Under the pieces are notes generated by a model. It saw only the letters and a list, made by a program, of their open reading frames with translations, searched no databases and had not been told where the DNA came from. A program made the translations under genes and the position numbers. Below are positions 1-11,703 of a DNA stretch of 64,000 nt, piece after piece (the first letter of the stretch is position 1; the number at the start of each line of letters is the position of its first letter). Location: contig MCGO01000154.1 in the NCBI GenBank assembly GCA_002104985.1, positions 1 through 64,000 of the forward strand. The letters are read 5' to 3'. The stretch comes from Rhizoclosmatium globosum. Lineage: Eukaryota; Chytridiomycota; Chytridiomycetes; Chytridiales; Chytriomycetaceae.

Positions 1-1877
<1,877 letters not shown>

Positions 1878-1905
1878 CTGATGAAATAAAAAGTGGTTTC
1901 AGAAA

Positions 1906-2851
1906 ATGGCAGTAGTTGTGTTCAAGCCTGACGGTCTTGCAGGAGCTGCAGTGATGGGTATCTCCTGTCTCCTCGTCGACTTATCAAGTAACTGAATGTG
2001 TGAAAAGACCTGACTAGTTCGCCGTCTCCGAATCTGTCTGCATTGAGGCAGCTTATAACTGGCATTAAGCTTTCTCCTACTCCACGAACTACCACACACC
2101 AAGCAATTAAATCGTTGATGTATCAACTTGAGAATGCGATGGAGGAAGGTACACATTGCGAGGGTACCTACATTCAAAGATAACACTCCTACCACTCAAA
2201 AAGGAGTCATTTGACGACACTGTCTCTCTTTGCAACTCTTTACAAAGAATGCGGACCTGTGTTTCAAAATGAAGTGTCTATCGGTGATCTGGCTATTGGC
2301 TTCATCCATCGAAATGTAAGTTTTGATTGATTGATTGACTCAGCTTCATATTCAAGTTAAATAGGATATTACACCTGAAATGAGGGCTATGGCTTTAGCA
2401 ATGATTGGAGAGTGGGGATTAAATCCGGAGTCTCGTAAGTGAAACTTTGAAATCTGGTTGGAGGCTGATGCATTATGATGTTTACGATTTGTAGCGCATT
2501 CAGTACAATATGCGTTTGAAAAGATGTTTAAGGAGGAATATAGATTCCATGTCGATACTTTACGAAAGGTATGTATTTTCCTTTGAACCTCATTCCTCAT
2601 CCCTTCAGATATCACCTGAAAGAATGAAACGCATCCGTTCCACAAGCTATCCAAAGACGTTCTTGGTTATGCGGTTGTTGAAATCGCCGTATTGTCCACC
2701 GAGCCAGTTGGAAGTTCCAAAGTATTCAACTTGGAGTTCTGACTTACCACCGCTCTTTACTGAATTTGGAGTTGGGGAAAGAGAAGCGTTGGATCAAGAT
2801 ATCTTGCCGATGTACTCCGAGCCAACGTACTCTGAATTCTCTGAGGAATAG
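1906..2851 (+). CDS. VHS-like domain protein (hypothetical)
   Basis: Small multi-exon gene whose ATG is 28 nt downstream of the ABC stop. Introns that fit GT-AG lie near 1964-2023, 2147-2205, 2319-2364, 2434-2494 and 2570-2611. The middle part (LYKECGPVFQNEV, then MALAMIGEWG) resembles the helical core of VHS/ENTH domains, in which a KNCG-like motif precedes a helix ending in EW. The C-terminus is acidic and Pro/Tyr rich. The junction near 2206-2225 does not splice in frame by any option I tried, so a one-base indel or an unusual splice is likely there. A role in endosomal sorting would be inference from the fold only. Confidence 0.45.
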
Positions 2852-2878
2852 GTTTTGGGCGAATAAATCGTTTTAAGA

Positions 2879-3329
2879 ATGGCACAAGCAATCCACCAAG
2901 TTCTGGTCCAGTACAATCACTGGGCGAATGAGAAGCTCTTTGGCCATCTGTCTAGTGATTTAGTGAAGGAGAAAGTAACTGCACGCTACCAAGAGTTGAT
3001 TCGAGAGAGTTTGGTTGAATTGGATGGATTGACCGTGGCCTTCCTCTCTTTCCTTGGCATTTCAAGTGGAACCACAAACCTGACTGAAAGTACATCGATT
3101 GAATCAGTTTGTGCAGTTATCCTGAACTCCTCAGGCGCTCTACTCGCTCACTTGGCCCCAACTGACACTTCAAGTTGCCAACCAATCACCTCCGAATCGA
3201 TTCTCTCCTTCACCAACAAATCCACCCAAATCCGTGGAACAATCTCTGGTTTTCTGTGCATGTGCGGACTGAAGCCACTTGCCCTGGATGCACTGTACAT
3301 TAAACCATGCAAGGAAGTCACTGACCCAC
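2879..3329 (+). pseudogene. Tandem DinB-like protein, 5' half, interrupted by LTR retrotransposon
   Basis: The first 150 codons from ATG 2879 start with QYNHWANEKLF, a typical DinB N-terminal helix, and end with a stretch (RGTISGFLCMCGLKPLALD) aligning with the end of a DinB domain, where the usual text is HHRGQ. The metal-binding histidines of this first domain are lost. DinB-family proteins are four-helix metal-binding enzymes, many of them thiol-dependent transferases. The frame runs straight into the LTR at 3330. After removing the element and one CCAC copy, the frame continues at 14605 for about 30 codons, so the retrotransposon sits in the linker between two DinB-like domains. Confidence 0.7.
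3326..3329. repeat. Target-site duplication (left), CCAC
   Basis: Four bases CCAC precede the left LTR and recur right after the right LTR at 14601-14604. This is the expected 4-6 bp signature of LTR-element integration and fixes the element borders. Confidence 0.85.
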
Positions 3330-4421
3330 TGTCACGACTTGCGGGGTCTTTTCGCCGGTATCTTCCCGGCAGCGCTCCTCATCCCTCGCTTGTAGCCGCC
3401 AATTTCACCAGAACTGTAAAGAACAGTTCCGATGGCCCCGGACGTCGCCACTACAAGCCCATGAGGACTCGAGCACTATACCTGCATCAACATCTAAAAG
3501 AGAAAAACTAACAGTAATGATGGGATAGAAACATAAAACAACAATAAAGAAAGATAACAACGGCACCGCCTCGCACTCACCTTTACACTCACCTTGCAAT
3601 CTGTTGTTGGTTCTCCTAACCACAAAACTTGCCATCTCGATGACCACTAGAGCACCATCGAGACTTGCACTTGCACCACCTTGCTCTCGTTCCGGTCCGT
3701 TGTGATCCACCCGAATATCCTTTCCTGGGACCGCGGTACTTGCTACTCAGTTGGTTGATCTTTACACATTCCCAACTGGACAGCTTGAATCGCTTGCTCA
3801 TCGGCACCAAGGAGCTTGACCAGTCGCCTCTGTATATCCGTTTTAGGGACCCGCGCCTTGGTTTCTCCTAGCCCAGAGTCTGGAGAGAGTGGTGTAGTAC
3901 TGGCTTGCATACCACTGGTTGGGGGTGCTTGTTAGGATTTCACACACACCGGTGTTCTATCCCCTTGACCATGGAGCCGTGGTTGGGCCGGTTCCCAAGG
4001 GTACTATCCCTCCGTTCGGGAAAGAGCCCCATGGTGAAAAGAGGTTCCTGGCCTGGATTGACTTGCTTTCCCAGCGAACTTGCAACTGTTGTCTGGCAGC
4101 AACCGGGTTGGGTTCTAGGGACGGGTTGTCCTCAGCCGGCATCCAGACTTGAATCGATCATGTCCTAATGATCCACAGACAAGTGGCCTCTGGAATGCCT
4201 CAAAGAGACCTGTTGGCTCTACAGTCTACTGTTGTCTTTTTGAGGGAACTTTTTGTTTTATTTTTGCAAAACCAATTTGCTATCAAGTAACATGTCCTGA
4301 CACTCAAAGAAATTGAGTAGCCACTCAAATAAGAAAGGTTTGGCTTCCTGTACCCCTTCCGACAAACTTCGAAATTGCCGAAACGTAAATTATCCAAACT
4401 CCTTGTCAGGAACTCCTGACA
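3330..4421 (-). repeat. Left LTR (3' LTR in element sense), 1,092 bp
   Basis: Starts TGTCACGACTT and ends TCCTGACA on the plus strand, giving TG...CA ends. It has the same length as the right LTR and no difference that I noticed. In element sense the LTR begins with the near-palindrome TGTCAGGA-GT-TCCTGACA. No coding function; several short open frames occur in both copies but match nothing I know. Confidence 0.95.
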
Positions 4422-4441
4422 TTGGCCCCTTCTTTGAAATC
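4422..4441 (-). other. Polypurine tract of the retrotransposon
   Basis: Read on the minus strand, the bases just inside the 3' LTR are AAAGAAGGGGCCAA. This is a purine run in the correct place to prime plus-strand DNA synthesis. Confidence 0.7.
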
Positions 4442-4981
4442 TTGGTCGTACCATCGACCAAGGCATCCTTCATTCTATGTGTAGTCTTGTCTTGTACTTG
4501 ATCCTTGTTGGTTCTTTTTGCCCTCCTGGGTCAAGAACTCTTCCTAACTTGTGAACAGTGTGGGACTCACACCCACTAAAACACAGAAACCCAGAACTGT
4601 GAAATGCATTATGCACGAACTCAAGATACTTGTTGTGGAAATCCTTGCTTGTGGAGACTTGGTCTTGTTGGCTTTAGATGATCATGGTTTCCTCCATCCT
4701 CCACCTCCTTTCCACTTACTCCAATGCCTCCTCCTCCGCTCAAACAAGTACTCAGTCCATGACCTGAGCCCTTGCCTGTGCACCCCAAATAAATAGCCTT
4801 GGGTAAGCAATCAACTCTCTGTTAATAACTCTTTGGGCAAGTACAAAGTCATGGCTCTTTTGTCACTGTCTGGTGTTCTGTCAATATTCTTACTTCTTAA
4901 GCTGACTGAATTTGAGGGCGCGCTGCTCTCTTGGTGTCAGGATTGGTTCTGGCACAACCACATCTTCTTGTTGTGTTTCAG
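4442..4981. other. Retrotransposon 3' untranslated region
   Basis: About 540 bp between the stop of the integrase frame and the polypurine tract. I see no convincing frame on either strand and no repeat; it is probably the 3' untranslated part of the element transcript. Confidence 0.6.
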
Positions 4982-7858
4982 TCAGGACTTCTTCTGGAGC
5001 TGATTCAAGCTCTGGCTCAGGCTCTGGATCAGCATTTTTGTGTTCCAAAACTTGGGGTCATCCAAGGTCCTTGTTTCTGTAAAAACAGTATTGGCGCGTT
5101 CAGTCTCACGTTTCAGCCAATTCTGGTACTGTTTATAGGCTCTTGCCTTGGTTGTTTTCACAGACTCCCAATAGTCAGCAATCATCTGAGCAGGCATGTC
5201 AATCTCGTCCTGCCAAGAATCATGTTTTCTAGCAGCTGGCTTATTATCGCGTCCCATCCAACGTGTCTTATACCGGAATCCTCTGGTTGCACTGCCATCT
5301 GCATCTTCAATTGAGTGTATCAGGAGAAGTGGGCGTGTAATGTCTTCCTCAGTGAACTCTAAATCCCACTTCCTTAACAAAAGGGGGTGCATTCCAAGTG
5401 CCTTCTTGGGCTCCCGGTTGGGTCGTTTTGAGTAAAGCACAGCATCACTCCATGCCTTATACTCTGTAGCATAGTCATCTCCTGCTAGCACTGCTGCATT
5501 CTCTGCACTGTCCACTGGCAATCTATTAACATATGGTCTGAGTCTACTTTCATGACACTCTCTGACCATCAAGTCCATGTTGTCAAAGTTTTCAACAACT
5601 TTATATCTTGAGGCTGCGGTTCCTGTAGATCTCTCCACTACTCGCACGGGTCCAATCCAACGGAAGAGGAACTTGGTTCCAACATTCATCTGTTGTGCAA
5701 CATTCTTGAGTGGGACAGCTAACCAAGCCCGATCTCCTTTCTTGAACTCATGTGGGGCATTGTCAGTAGTCAGCGTTTTGGTAATTGCTTTCTTTTGCTC
5801 CTGGGCAACATGATCTCTGATGAACTGTTGCGCAATTGATTGTCCTTCTCTAATCTGGTCTTTAATGGCTTCGTTCATGGCTTCAACTTCTTTTCTAGTA
5901 AGTTCTTTATTGAGCTGAATATTGAATGTCTTTAGGTTCAAGGAGCGGAGTAGGTTATTCCTCAACAGGTTTGTTCGCAGGTGATCTGTTGTCCTTGGTT
6001 TGAGTATCTTTCTTGGTATGATCACTCCACCTGGGGGTTTGGTAGGGTCCACAACTATTTGAGTTACAGTAACTCCTTTGTCACGTGTGACTCTTCTTAG
6101 TGTTCCATCCCGCCCCAGGAAGATAGCTGGTAACTCAAAGGAGTCATCTATATCTTCAAGGCTATCACTACCAAATTGGTACATTCCTCTCCTTGCAAAG
6201 ACTGTAACTATCCGTTGGGGTTTCCTGAAGTTGTTGAGTTTGAGTTCTCCAGAACTCCAGTCCAGTAAGTATGTTTTTCCAACCCTATCTATACGCTCTC
6301 CATTTTTCAGGTAAAAGCAAGAGGGAAATGGCTCTTTTGGTATATTCTTTGATATGAGTAAGGGGTCAAACTGTAAGTAAAGGATGTCCAAATCATCCTT
6401 CTCAAACAGGCGCTTGAGAGTCTCATGTTTGGGCACATCTGTTTCAACACCATACAGCAGCTTTCCCAAAGTCTTGCACATGAATGGTGCTAGTCTTCTG
6501 AATTTTGCAATTCCAATTCTGGCCTCATGCTTGGTGTTTGGTTCAACTGTTTCATAGCTGGCATTGCTCTCTAACAGGTCCAATTTATGTTGGCTCTCAA
6601 TTGCAGATTGTGCTTGGAGGGGGCTGACTCCAACTAACAAATCAGCTGGTACTCTGGCTTCACGTCCAAACATTACAAAGAAAGGTGTGTCCTTTATTGA
6701 GGCATGGACCTGTGTGCGGTAAGCAAAAAGAACGTAAGGGAGGTATGCACTCCAATCATCATAGTCTGTTTTATCTACATAAGCGCGCAGCTTCTGGGAC
6801 AGAGTTTTGATAAGTCTTTCGACTGGTCCATTGGCCTCTGGGCGGTAGGGGGCTGTGAATGTCTTCTCAAAGCCAAATGCTCTACTCAGGTATTCCATGA
6901 GTTTACCATTAAATGGGGGACCATTGTCCGTGTGGATAAAGATAGGGATCCCATAGCGGCAAAATACTTGTTCTATCAGGATGCGAGCAACTGTCTCAGC
7001 CTTAGTGTCTGGGATTGGTAGTGCCTCTGCCCATTTTGAGAAGCTATCAACTAGGACAAGGATATACACATTTCCATCTGCGTCTGGTTTCAGGGGACCT
7101 ACAAAATCTAACAAAATTGTTTCCCAAGGGTAATGTCCAATGGGTATTGGGTGGGTGTAACCTTGTTTTCGTATATTGTCTTTTGATTTCTGACATGTCT
7201 CACAAGAATCAATATGATTCTTTAAATCTGCAGCCATTTGTGGCCACCAAAATCTTTCTAACAGTCTGGGCATTACTTTTCCAAATCCAGCATGGCCAGA
7301 GTATAGGTCGTCATGTGCACAGTGGAGGACTTCGCGGCGCATTCCATCGGGAACACAGAGGACAACTCTGGCTGGTAGACGTCGGGCGGAAGATGATGAA
7401 GCATTAAATACCTTGTACAATAAATCATTACTTATGATCATTGACTTACTTTCCGCTGTCAGGGTTTTTGCTGTAGCTCCTTCAGGAATAACTCCTGCCT
7501 GCCTGAATATCTTCAAAGGTCCAAGGTAGGCATCCTTTTCTTGTAATTCACAGATCCTTTTGGAGGAGAATCCCATTAACTGGATGTATTCCGCTGAACT
7601 TTGATAGGTGTATTTCTCACTGTCATCATTGTCCCAGTTTGGTTTATCAAATTCAAGTCCGTGGGGGTAATAGGGTTCATCTGCTACTTCAAGGAGGTAG
7701 TTGAAATTGATATTTATTTGGATTTTAAGGTGATCACTGAGGGGCTCCTGTTCTGGGGCTTCAACCCTCGTGTCATATGCTTTGACTGGTATTCTTTTAT
7801 CAACCCATATGTAATCAATACGCCAAAAAGGGTAGTGCTGGGTGCCTTGATGAGCCAT
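4982..7858 (-). CDS. Retrotransposon Pol, C-terminal frame: end of EEP domain, integrase, chromodomain-like tail
   Basis: 958 codons from the ATG at 7858. Residues 11-50 carry the last two EEP motifs (WRIDYIWV and SDH), so this frame completes the endonuclease begun in the upstream frame. Integrase follows: zinc finger H182-x6-H189 with C219-x2-C222, then D251 (LLDFVGP), D311 (HTDNGPPF) and E347 (GPVERL), a standard D, D-35-E core. Residues about 440-690 match nothing I recognise. A basic segment (FKKGDRAWL) like the integrase C-terminal domain follows. Near 885-930 is a chromodomain-like stretch (YKTRWMGRD, then ADYWES). The frame overlaps the upstream frame by 145 bp. It is probably not translated from its own ATG but reached by a -1 shift, or separated only by a sequencing deletion. 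Confidence 0.92.
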   Translation of the reverse strand: MAHQGTQHYPFWRIDYIWVDKRIPVKAYDTRVEAPEQEPLSDHLKIQININFNYLLEVADEPYYPHGLEFDKPNWDNDDSEKYTYQSSAEYIQLMGFSSKRICELQEKDAYLGPLKIFRQAGVIPEGATAKTLTAESKSMIISNDLLYKVFNASSSSARRLPARVVLCVPDGMRREVLHCAHDDLYSGHAGFGKVMPRLLERFWWPQMAADLKNHIDSCETCQKSKDNIRKQGYTHPIPIGHYPWETILLDFVGPLKPDADGNVYILVLVDSFSKWAEALPIPDTKAETVARILIEQVFCRYGIPIFIHTDNGPPFNGKLMEYLSRAFGFEKTFTAPYRPEANGPVERLIKTLSQKLRAYVDKTDYDDWSAYLPYVLFAYRTQVHASIKDTPFFVMFGREARVPADLLVGVSPLQAQSAIESQHKLDLLESNASYETVEPNTKHEARIGIAKFRRLAPFMCKTLGKLLYGVETDVPKHETLKRLFEKDDLDILYLQFDPLLISKNIPKEPFPSCFYLKNGERIDRVGKTYLLDWSSGELKLNNFRKPQRIVTVFARRGMYQFGSDSLEDIDDSFELPAIFLGRDGTLRRVTRDKGVTVTQIVVDPTKPPGGVIIPRKILKPRTTDHLRTNLLRNNLLRSLNLKTFNIQLNKELTRKEVEAMNEAIKDQIREGQSIAQQFIRDHVAQEQKKAITKTLTTDNAPHEFKKGDRAWLAVPLKNVAQQMNVGTKFLFRWIGPVRVVERSTGTAASRYKVVENFDNMDLMVRECHESRLRPYVNRLPVDSAENAAVLAGDDYATEYKAWSDAVLYSKRPNREPKKALGMHPLLLRKWDLEFTEEDITRPLLLIHSIEDADGSATRGFRYKTRWMGRDNKPAARKHDSWQDEIDMPAQMIADYWESVKTTKARAYKQYQNWLKRETERANTVFTETRTLDDPKFWNTKMLIQSLSQSLNQLQKKS

Positions 7859-10800
7859 GTTGCTCCAGTTTGGCTGTATTTTTCACGGAAACTATCTGTG
7901 AACAATGTTTCAAGGGAGTTGAGCCACGTCTTCTCGTCTGGAGTTGTGGTTGATGGGAACTGGTCAACAATGTCTGTCTCAAGACCTTGGAGGACATCAG
8001 TGTAGTTTCGGATAGTATTGAAGTCACCAACCAGGATGACATCACGTGTAATGCGAAGTTGTTCGCAATGGGTTTTAAGGTCATCTTGGAACTCAAGTTT
8101 GTAGTTGTGTCTATCAGCAGTCCTGTTACCACTTGGTAAGTATGTGTTAACAACTGTAAGGTTTGGTAAGTGGAGGTTGGTGATCCTTCCTTCACTTGAA
8201 TGTTTTGGGTTTCCAGGCATGTGGTTGTCAGATTCTGATTCAAGTCCTTCAAACTTGCGCCAGAGTGTTAGGACTCCGTAATGTCCTGTTCTGGGATCAT
8301 TTAATTGGTGATTCCATTCTTTGAGCTTGTTCAGGTTTTCAATGAGTTGTACTGATTTCCTGTCTGTTCCCAGTCTTGTTTCTTGGAGGCAGATTACACT
8401 GCTTTTGAAGGACTGCAGGAAATGCTCAAGTAATTGTGGCTGGTCTTCTTGTTTTCTGGACAGGTTATTCTGTCCCGCGTACTTGTTGAGAAGGCCCCGG
8501 AGGCCATTGATATTCCAACTTGTAATGTTTAAAGTGGGGTAGGAATCTTTTATTGTTTCCTGCTCTTTATTTGTTTGGAAATGCTTTGGCTTATTTCTTG
8601 ATAAGTCTTTCACAGATTGGATTCTGTCCACCTTTTTCTTTGAGTTCCATTTGAGGATGTGTTTTCCTACTTTCTTTATCAATCCTTCAATGATAGCTCC
8701 ATTGCGTTTCTGTCTATCTTCGAATGCAAGAGTGAACGTTTGTAGATTCAAGTAGATTGATTCAACTTCTTGGTCATTTTGACCATTCTCCCCGTTATTT
8801 TGATGGAAATACGTCCCAATGTGGACTTTTTCTGTCTCGCGTTTGTCAATGTTGTCCTGGCAGAAGTTGATTCTTGAAAGTGAATCAGCTACAACCTGAG
8901 CTGTTCCAGCTACGTGGACAAGTGTGATATCATGGTCTTGTAATGCGTAACACCATCGTGCAAATCTTCCAGTCAGTTCACCATTTTTGAAAAGTGGTAG
9001 AAGGGCAATATGGTCTGTCTCTATTCGGACAGGTTTATTTATAAGATAACCAGCGAAAGTGTCAACACTCCATACAACGGCAAGGCCTTCTCTGTCCGTA
9101 TTACTATATCTCTGCTCTACACTGGTCAGTGTTCGAGAAATAAATGCAACAGGTTTTCTGTCGCGGACATTCTTTGGGTCATACGTGTACAATGCAGCTC
9201 CAATTGAGGTTCCTGATGCGTCGCATTCAATAAGGAGATGTGAGTCTTTATCTGGTTCAACAAGGAGTTGGTCGTTGCGTAATTGGTTTCTTAGGATTTG
9301 AAACGCTTTCTCGCGTTCCTCTGACCAAATGAAAGGGTGGTCTGTTCTAAGTAATTCATAAAGTGGTTTAGCAGTTTCAGAGAAATTACGGAGGAAACGT
9401 CTGAAGTATGAGGTGAAACCAATGAATCTCTGTAGGTCTTTGACGTTTTTGGGGCGTGGCCAGTTCTCAAGAGCTGCCATTTTCTTGGGATCTTTTCTGA
9501 GTCCTTCTTTGGAGATGACATGGCCTAGGAAAGGTAAAGACGTGAATAGTAAGTTGCATTTCTTGGGTTTGACTTTTAGATTGAATTCGTGGAAACGTCC
9601 AAAGACCATATCTAAGTATTCAAAGTGGGAGTCTAAATCCTCGCTGTAGATTACAACGTCGTCTATATAAACAAGGCAATGTACCCACTTGAGTCCAGCA
9701 AGGACAAGATCTATCATTCGTTGGAATGTACTTGGTGAATTTACCAAACCAAATGGCATACAATTCCATTCGTAAAGTCCGGCAGAGCTTACAAAAGCTG
9801 TCTTGTGTCTGTCTTCTTCTGCGATGGGTACTTGCCAGAATCCACTCAGTAAGTCCACTGAACTGAAATATGCGTGTCCAGCCAGTTTCTCAAAAATGAG
9901 GGCAATATTTGGGATAGGATACTTGTCAATGATTGAAATCGCGTTTAATTTTCTGTAATCAACACAGAAGCGCCAACTACCGTCTGACTTTTTGGCCAGA
10001 ACGACAGGTGCTGCATACTGTGATCGAGAGCGTTGAATAACATTGTTTTCCAGCATATCTTTAATGTGTGATCTAATAATTTCTGCTCTTGCCATTCCTT
10101 CTGGGTACGGGTTTGTGTGGGGTGGTTTTGCACCGTCTTTCAAGGGGATAGTGTGTGAGGGAACAAATTGTGTACCTGTTACAACTCCTGGTCTGAAGAT
10201 ATCTGCCCATTTTTCTATGATCGAGCGTAGTTTCCTGAGTGCCTCAGCGCCGTGTAATTGTACAATATGTTCCTTGGGTATTTGGTTCCAAATGTCTTCA
10301 ATAGTGACATTCTTTTCTGGAGGGAAATAGTCCATTTTATCTTCTTTTGATGTGTCCCTCTCCCAACCATAGTTGGGTATGTCGTCCGGTTCAGTATTCA
10401 TGGTATATTTCTTATAGAACTCGTTTGAGAAGGTTGCATTCTTAAAAGCGGTGCCTCGCTCGCGTTTTACGCGTGGTTTCCTATATTTCTTTCCTTTGCG
10501 ACGTGGCGTCCAAGGGTGCATTTTGGGTAGGTCCTCAAGAGGGTCATAATATAGGTAAAAGATATCATCATCTTCTTCGGATTGCTTAAATATGTCGTTT
10601 ATTGTTGCATCTCTTATTGAAATGCTTTCGTTGTCGTTGAAGTACAATTCATAGGACTCGTCTACGTCTCCGTCGACAAATTCGAAGAATTCTTCATCAC
10701 TTTCTAAATTACTTTCTCCATAATTTTGGTTGATAGCTGCGCCCATTATGATATCATTCTGCAATGGTGATTGTTGCGGGTTCGGGAGAGGTTGTTGTGT

Positions 10801-11703
10801 CAGGTTTGGTGAACCTAGCTTCTCATAGAATGATTCAAGATCCGACGGGTTGTGTGCATTCACTAACAATGCAAAGTCTTGTGCAAGCTTGTCATCTTCG
10901 GAAATCTCCATTGGTACTTCTAATATTGGTAAGTCTCCGGCTTCTGTGTCCGTTAGGAACGCTACTGTTGTTCCTACCCTTAGCGTAAGAGGTTTTGATC
11001 CTAAATACGTTATTTGTAATGGCACAGGCCCTTTTGCGATATCTTTGAAGTCGAATACTGTTGATGCTACATGTACTGACTTGTCGCCGAGGCCGGAGGA
11101 CCCGTTGATTGTACACGTTGTGATTTCTGTGTCCGGAATTTTTGATGCTTGGACTTTTACAGTGTGTGTGTGGTTTTGTTGGAGGATAGTTGTATTGCAA
11201 AGGGTTAGTGGTATATTCTCCGTTCTTTTATTGAGGTTTGAAAGCTTCTCCGTTTGGGATTCAGGGTAATCAACGTAAGAATATAGCGGTGTTTTTAGTG
11301 TTATGTGTGGTTTACTTGGTGACTTCCAGTAAAACATATCGTCTTCGAAGGAAATTGTTGCTTTCAAAGCTTTCATTTCTGGTGTCCCAATGATTATGTC
11401 TTCTGGCATATCCTGCACTACAGTGAAACGCGTCATAAAGCCCAGAGTATGTGGCGTGTATTGTCCCGGCAGTAGTCTCATGTAACAGAATCCGATAATT
11501 CTTTGTTTTCCCGTTACTCCTCTGTTAAATGCTGGTCGATCGAGCTTGATTATCTTAGGTGGGTTAACTAATTGGTCTAAAAATGTCATAGTTACAACCG
11601 AGTGATTGCTTCCAGTGTCCTGCATAAGTCGGTTGATGAAAACTCCGTGAACCCATCCAGATATCCTTGCAACAGTGTACATGCGTTCGCTTGGCTTCGG
11701 CAT
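7714..11703 (-). CDS. Retrotransposon Pol, N-terminal frame: protease, RT, RNase H, EEP endonuclease
   Basis: 1,329 codons from ATG 11703; the frame stays open about 120 bp further upstream. Aspartic protease DTG at residues 29-31. RT has CVDYRKLNA, MPFGLVNSPSTFQ and the catalytic YIDD near residue 676. RNase H has ECDASG near 826 and ends in ADSLSR. From about residue 1057 an exonuclease III/APE-like domain begins: SWNINGLRG, LQETRLG (catalytic Glu), GHYGVLTLW, VVNTYLPSG and LVGDFN near 1228. The remaining motifs are in the next frame, about one base away near 7855. No canonical slippery heptamer is seen there, and one G added after TGG would join the frames. Such a domain is usual in non-LTR elements but not in LTR elements. 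Confidence 0.93.
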   Translation of the reverse strand: MPKPSERMYTVARISGWVHGVFINRLMQDTGSNHSVVTMTFLDQLVNPPKIIKLDRPAFNRGVTGKQRIIGFCYMRLLPGQYTPHTLGFMTRFTVVQDMPEDIIIGTPEMKALKATISFEDDMFYWKSPSKPHITLKTPLYSYVDYPESQTEKLSNLNKRTENIPLTLCNTTILQQNHTHTVKVQASKIPDTEITTCTINGSSGLGDKSVHVASTVFDFKDIAKGPVPLQITYLGSKPLTLRVGTTVAFLTDTEAGDLPILEVPMEISEDDKLAQDFALLVNAHNPSDLESFYEKLGSPNLTQQPLPNPQQSPLQNDIIMGAAINQNYGESNLESDEEFFEFVDGDVDESYELYFNDNESISIRDATINDIFKQSEEDDDIFYLYYDPLEDLPKMHPWTPRRKGKKYRKPRVKRERGTAFKNATFSNEFYKKYTMNTEPDDIPNYGWERDTSKEDKMDYFPPEKNVTIEDIWNQIPKEHIVQLHGAEALRKLRSIIEKWADIFRPGVVTGTQFVPSHTIPLKDGAKPPHTNPYPEGMARAEIIRSHIKDMLENNVIQRSRSQYAAPVVLAKKSDGSWRFCVDYRKLNAISIIDKYPIPNIALIFEKLAGHAYFSSVDLLSGFWQVPIAEEDRHKTAFVSSAGLYEWNCMPFGLVNSPSTFQRMIDLVLAGLKWVHCLVYIDDVVIYSEDLDSHFEYLDMVFGRFHEFNLKVKPKKCNLLFTSLPFLGHVISKEGLRKDPKKMAALENWPRPKNVKDLQRFIGFTSYFRRFLRNFSETAKPLYELLRTDHPFIWSEEREKAFQILRNQLRNDQLLVEPDKDSHLLIECDASGTSIGAALYTYDPKNVRDRKPVAFISRTLTSVEQRYSNTDREGLAVVWSVDTFAGYLINKPVRIETDHIALLPLFKNGELTGRFARWCYALQDHDITLVHVAGTAQVVADSLSRINFCQDNIDKRETEKVHIGTYFHQNNGENGQNDQEVESIYLNLQTFTLAFEDRQKRNGAIIEGLIKKVGKHILKWNSKKKVDRIQSVKDLSRNKPKHFQTNKEQETIKDSYPTLNITSWNINGLRGLLNKYAGQNNLSRKQEDQPQLLEHFLQSFKSSVICLQETRLGTDRKSVQLIENLNKLKEWNHQLNDPRTGHYGVLTLWRKFEGLESESDNHMPGNPKHSSEGRITNLHLPNLTVVNTYLPSGNRTADRHNYKLEFQDDLKTHCEQLRITRDVILVGDFNTIRNYTDVLQGLETDIVDQFPSTTTPDEKTWLNSLETLFTDSFREKYSQTGATWLIKAPSTTLFGVLITYGLIKEYQSKHMTRGLKPQNRSPSVITLKSK

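Noticed and set aside
2879..3329. Bacterial contamination suggested by DinB-like sequence
   Set aside because: The halves lie between spliced eukaryotic genes and are split by a eukaryotic LTR element; old horizontal transfer remains possible, contamination does not fit.
3405..4168. Several short open frames inside both LTRs, identical in the two copies
   Set aside because: They are duplicated only because the LTRs are; they overlap each other on both strands and show no domain. Identity reflects recent insertion, not selection.
7815..8252. Second minus-strand frame inside the endonuclease region
   Set aside because: Shadow of the Pol frame; the EEP motifs are in the other frame.
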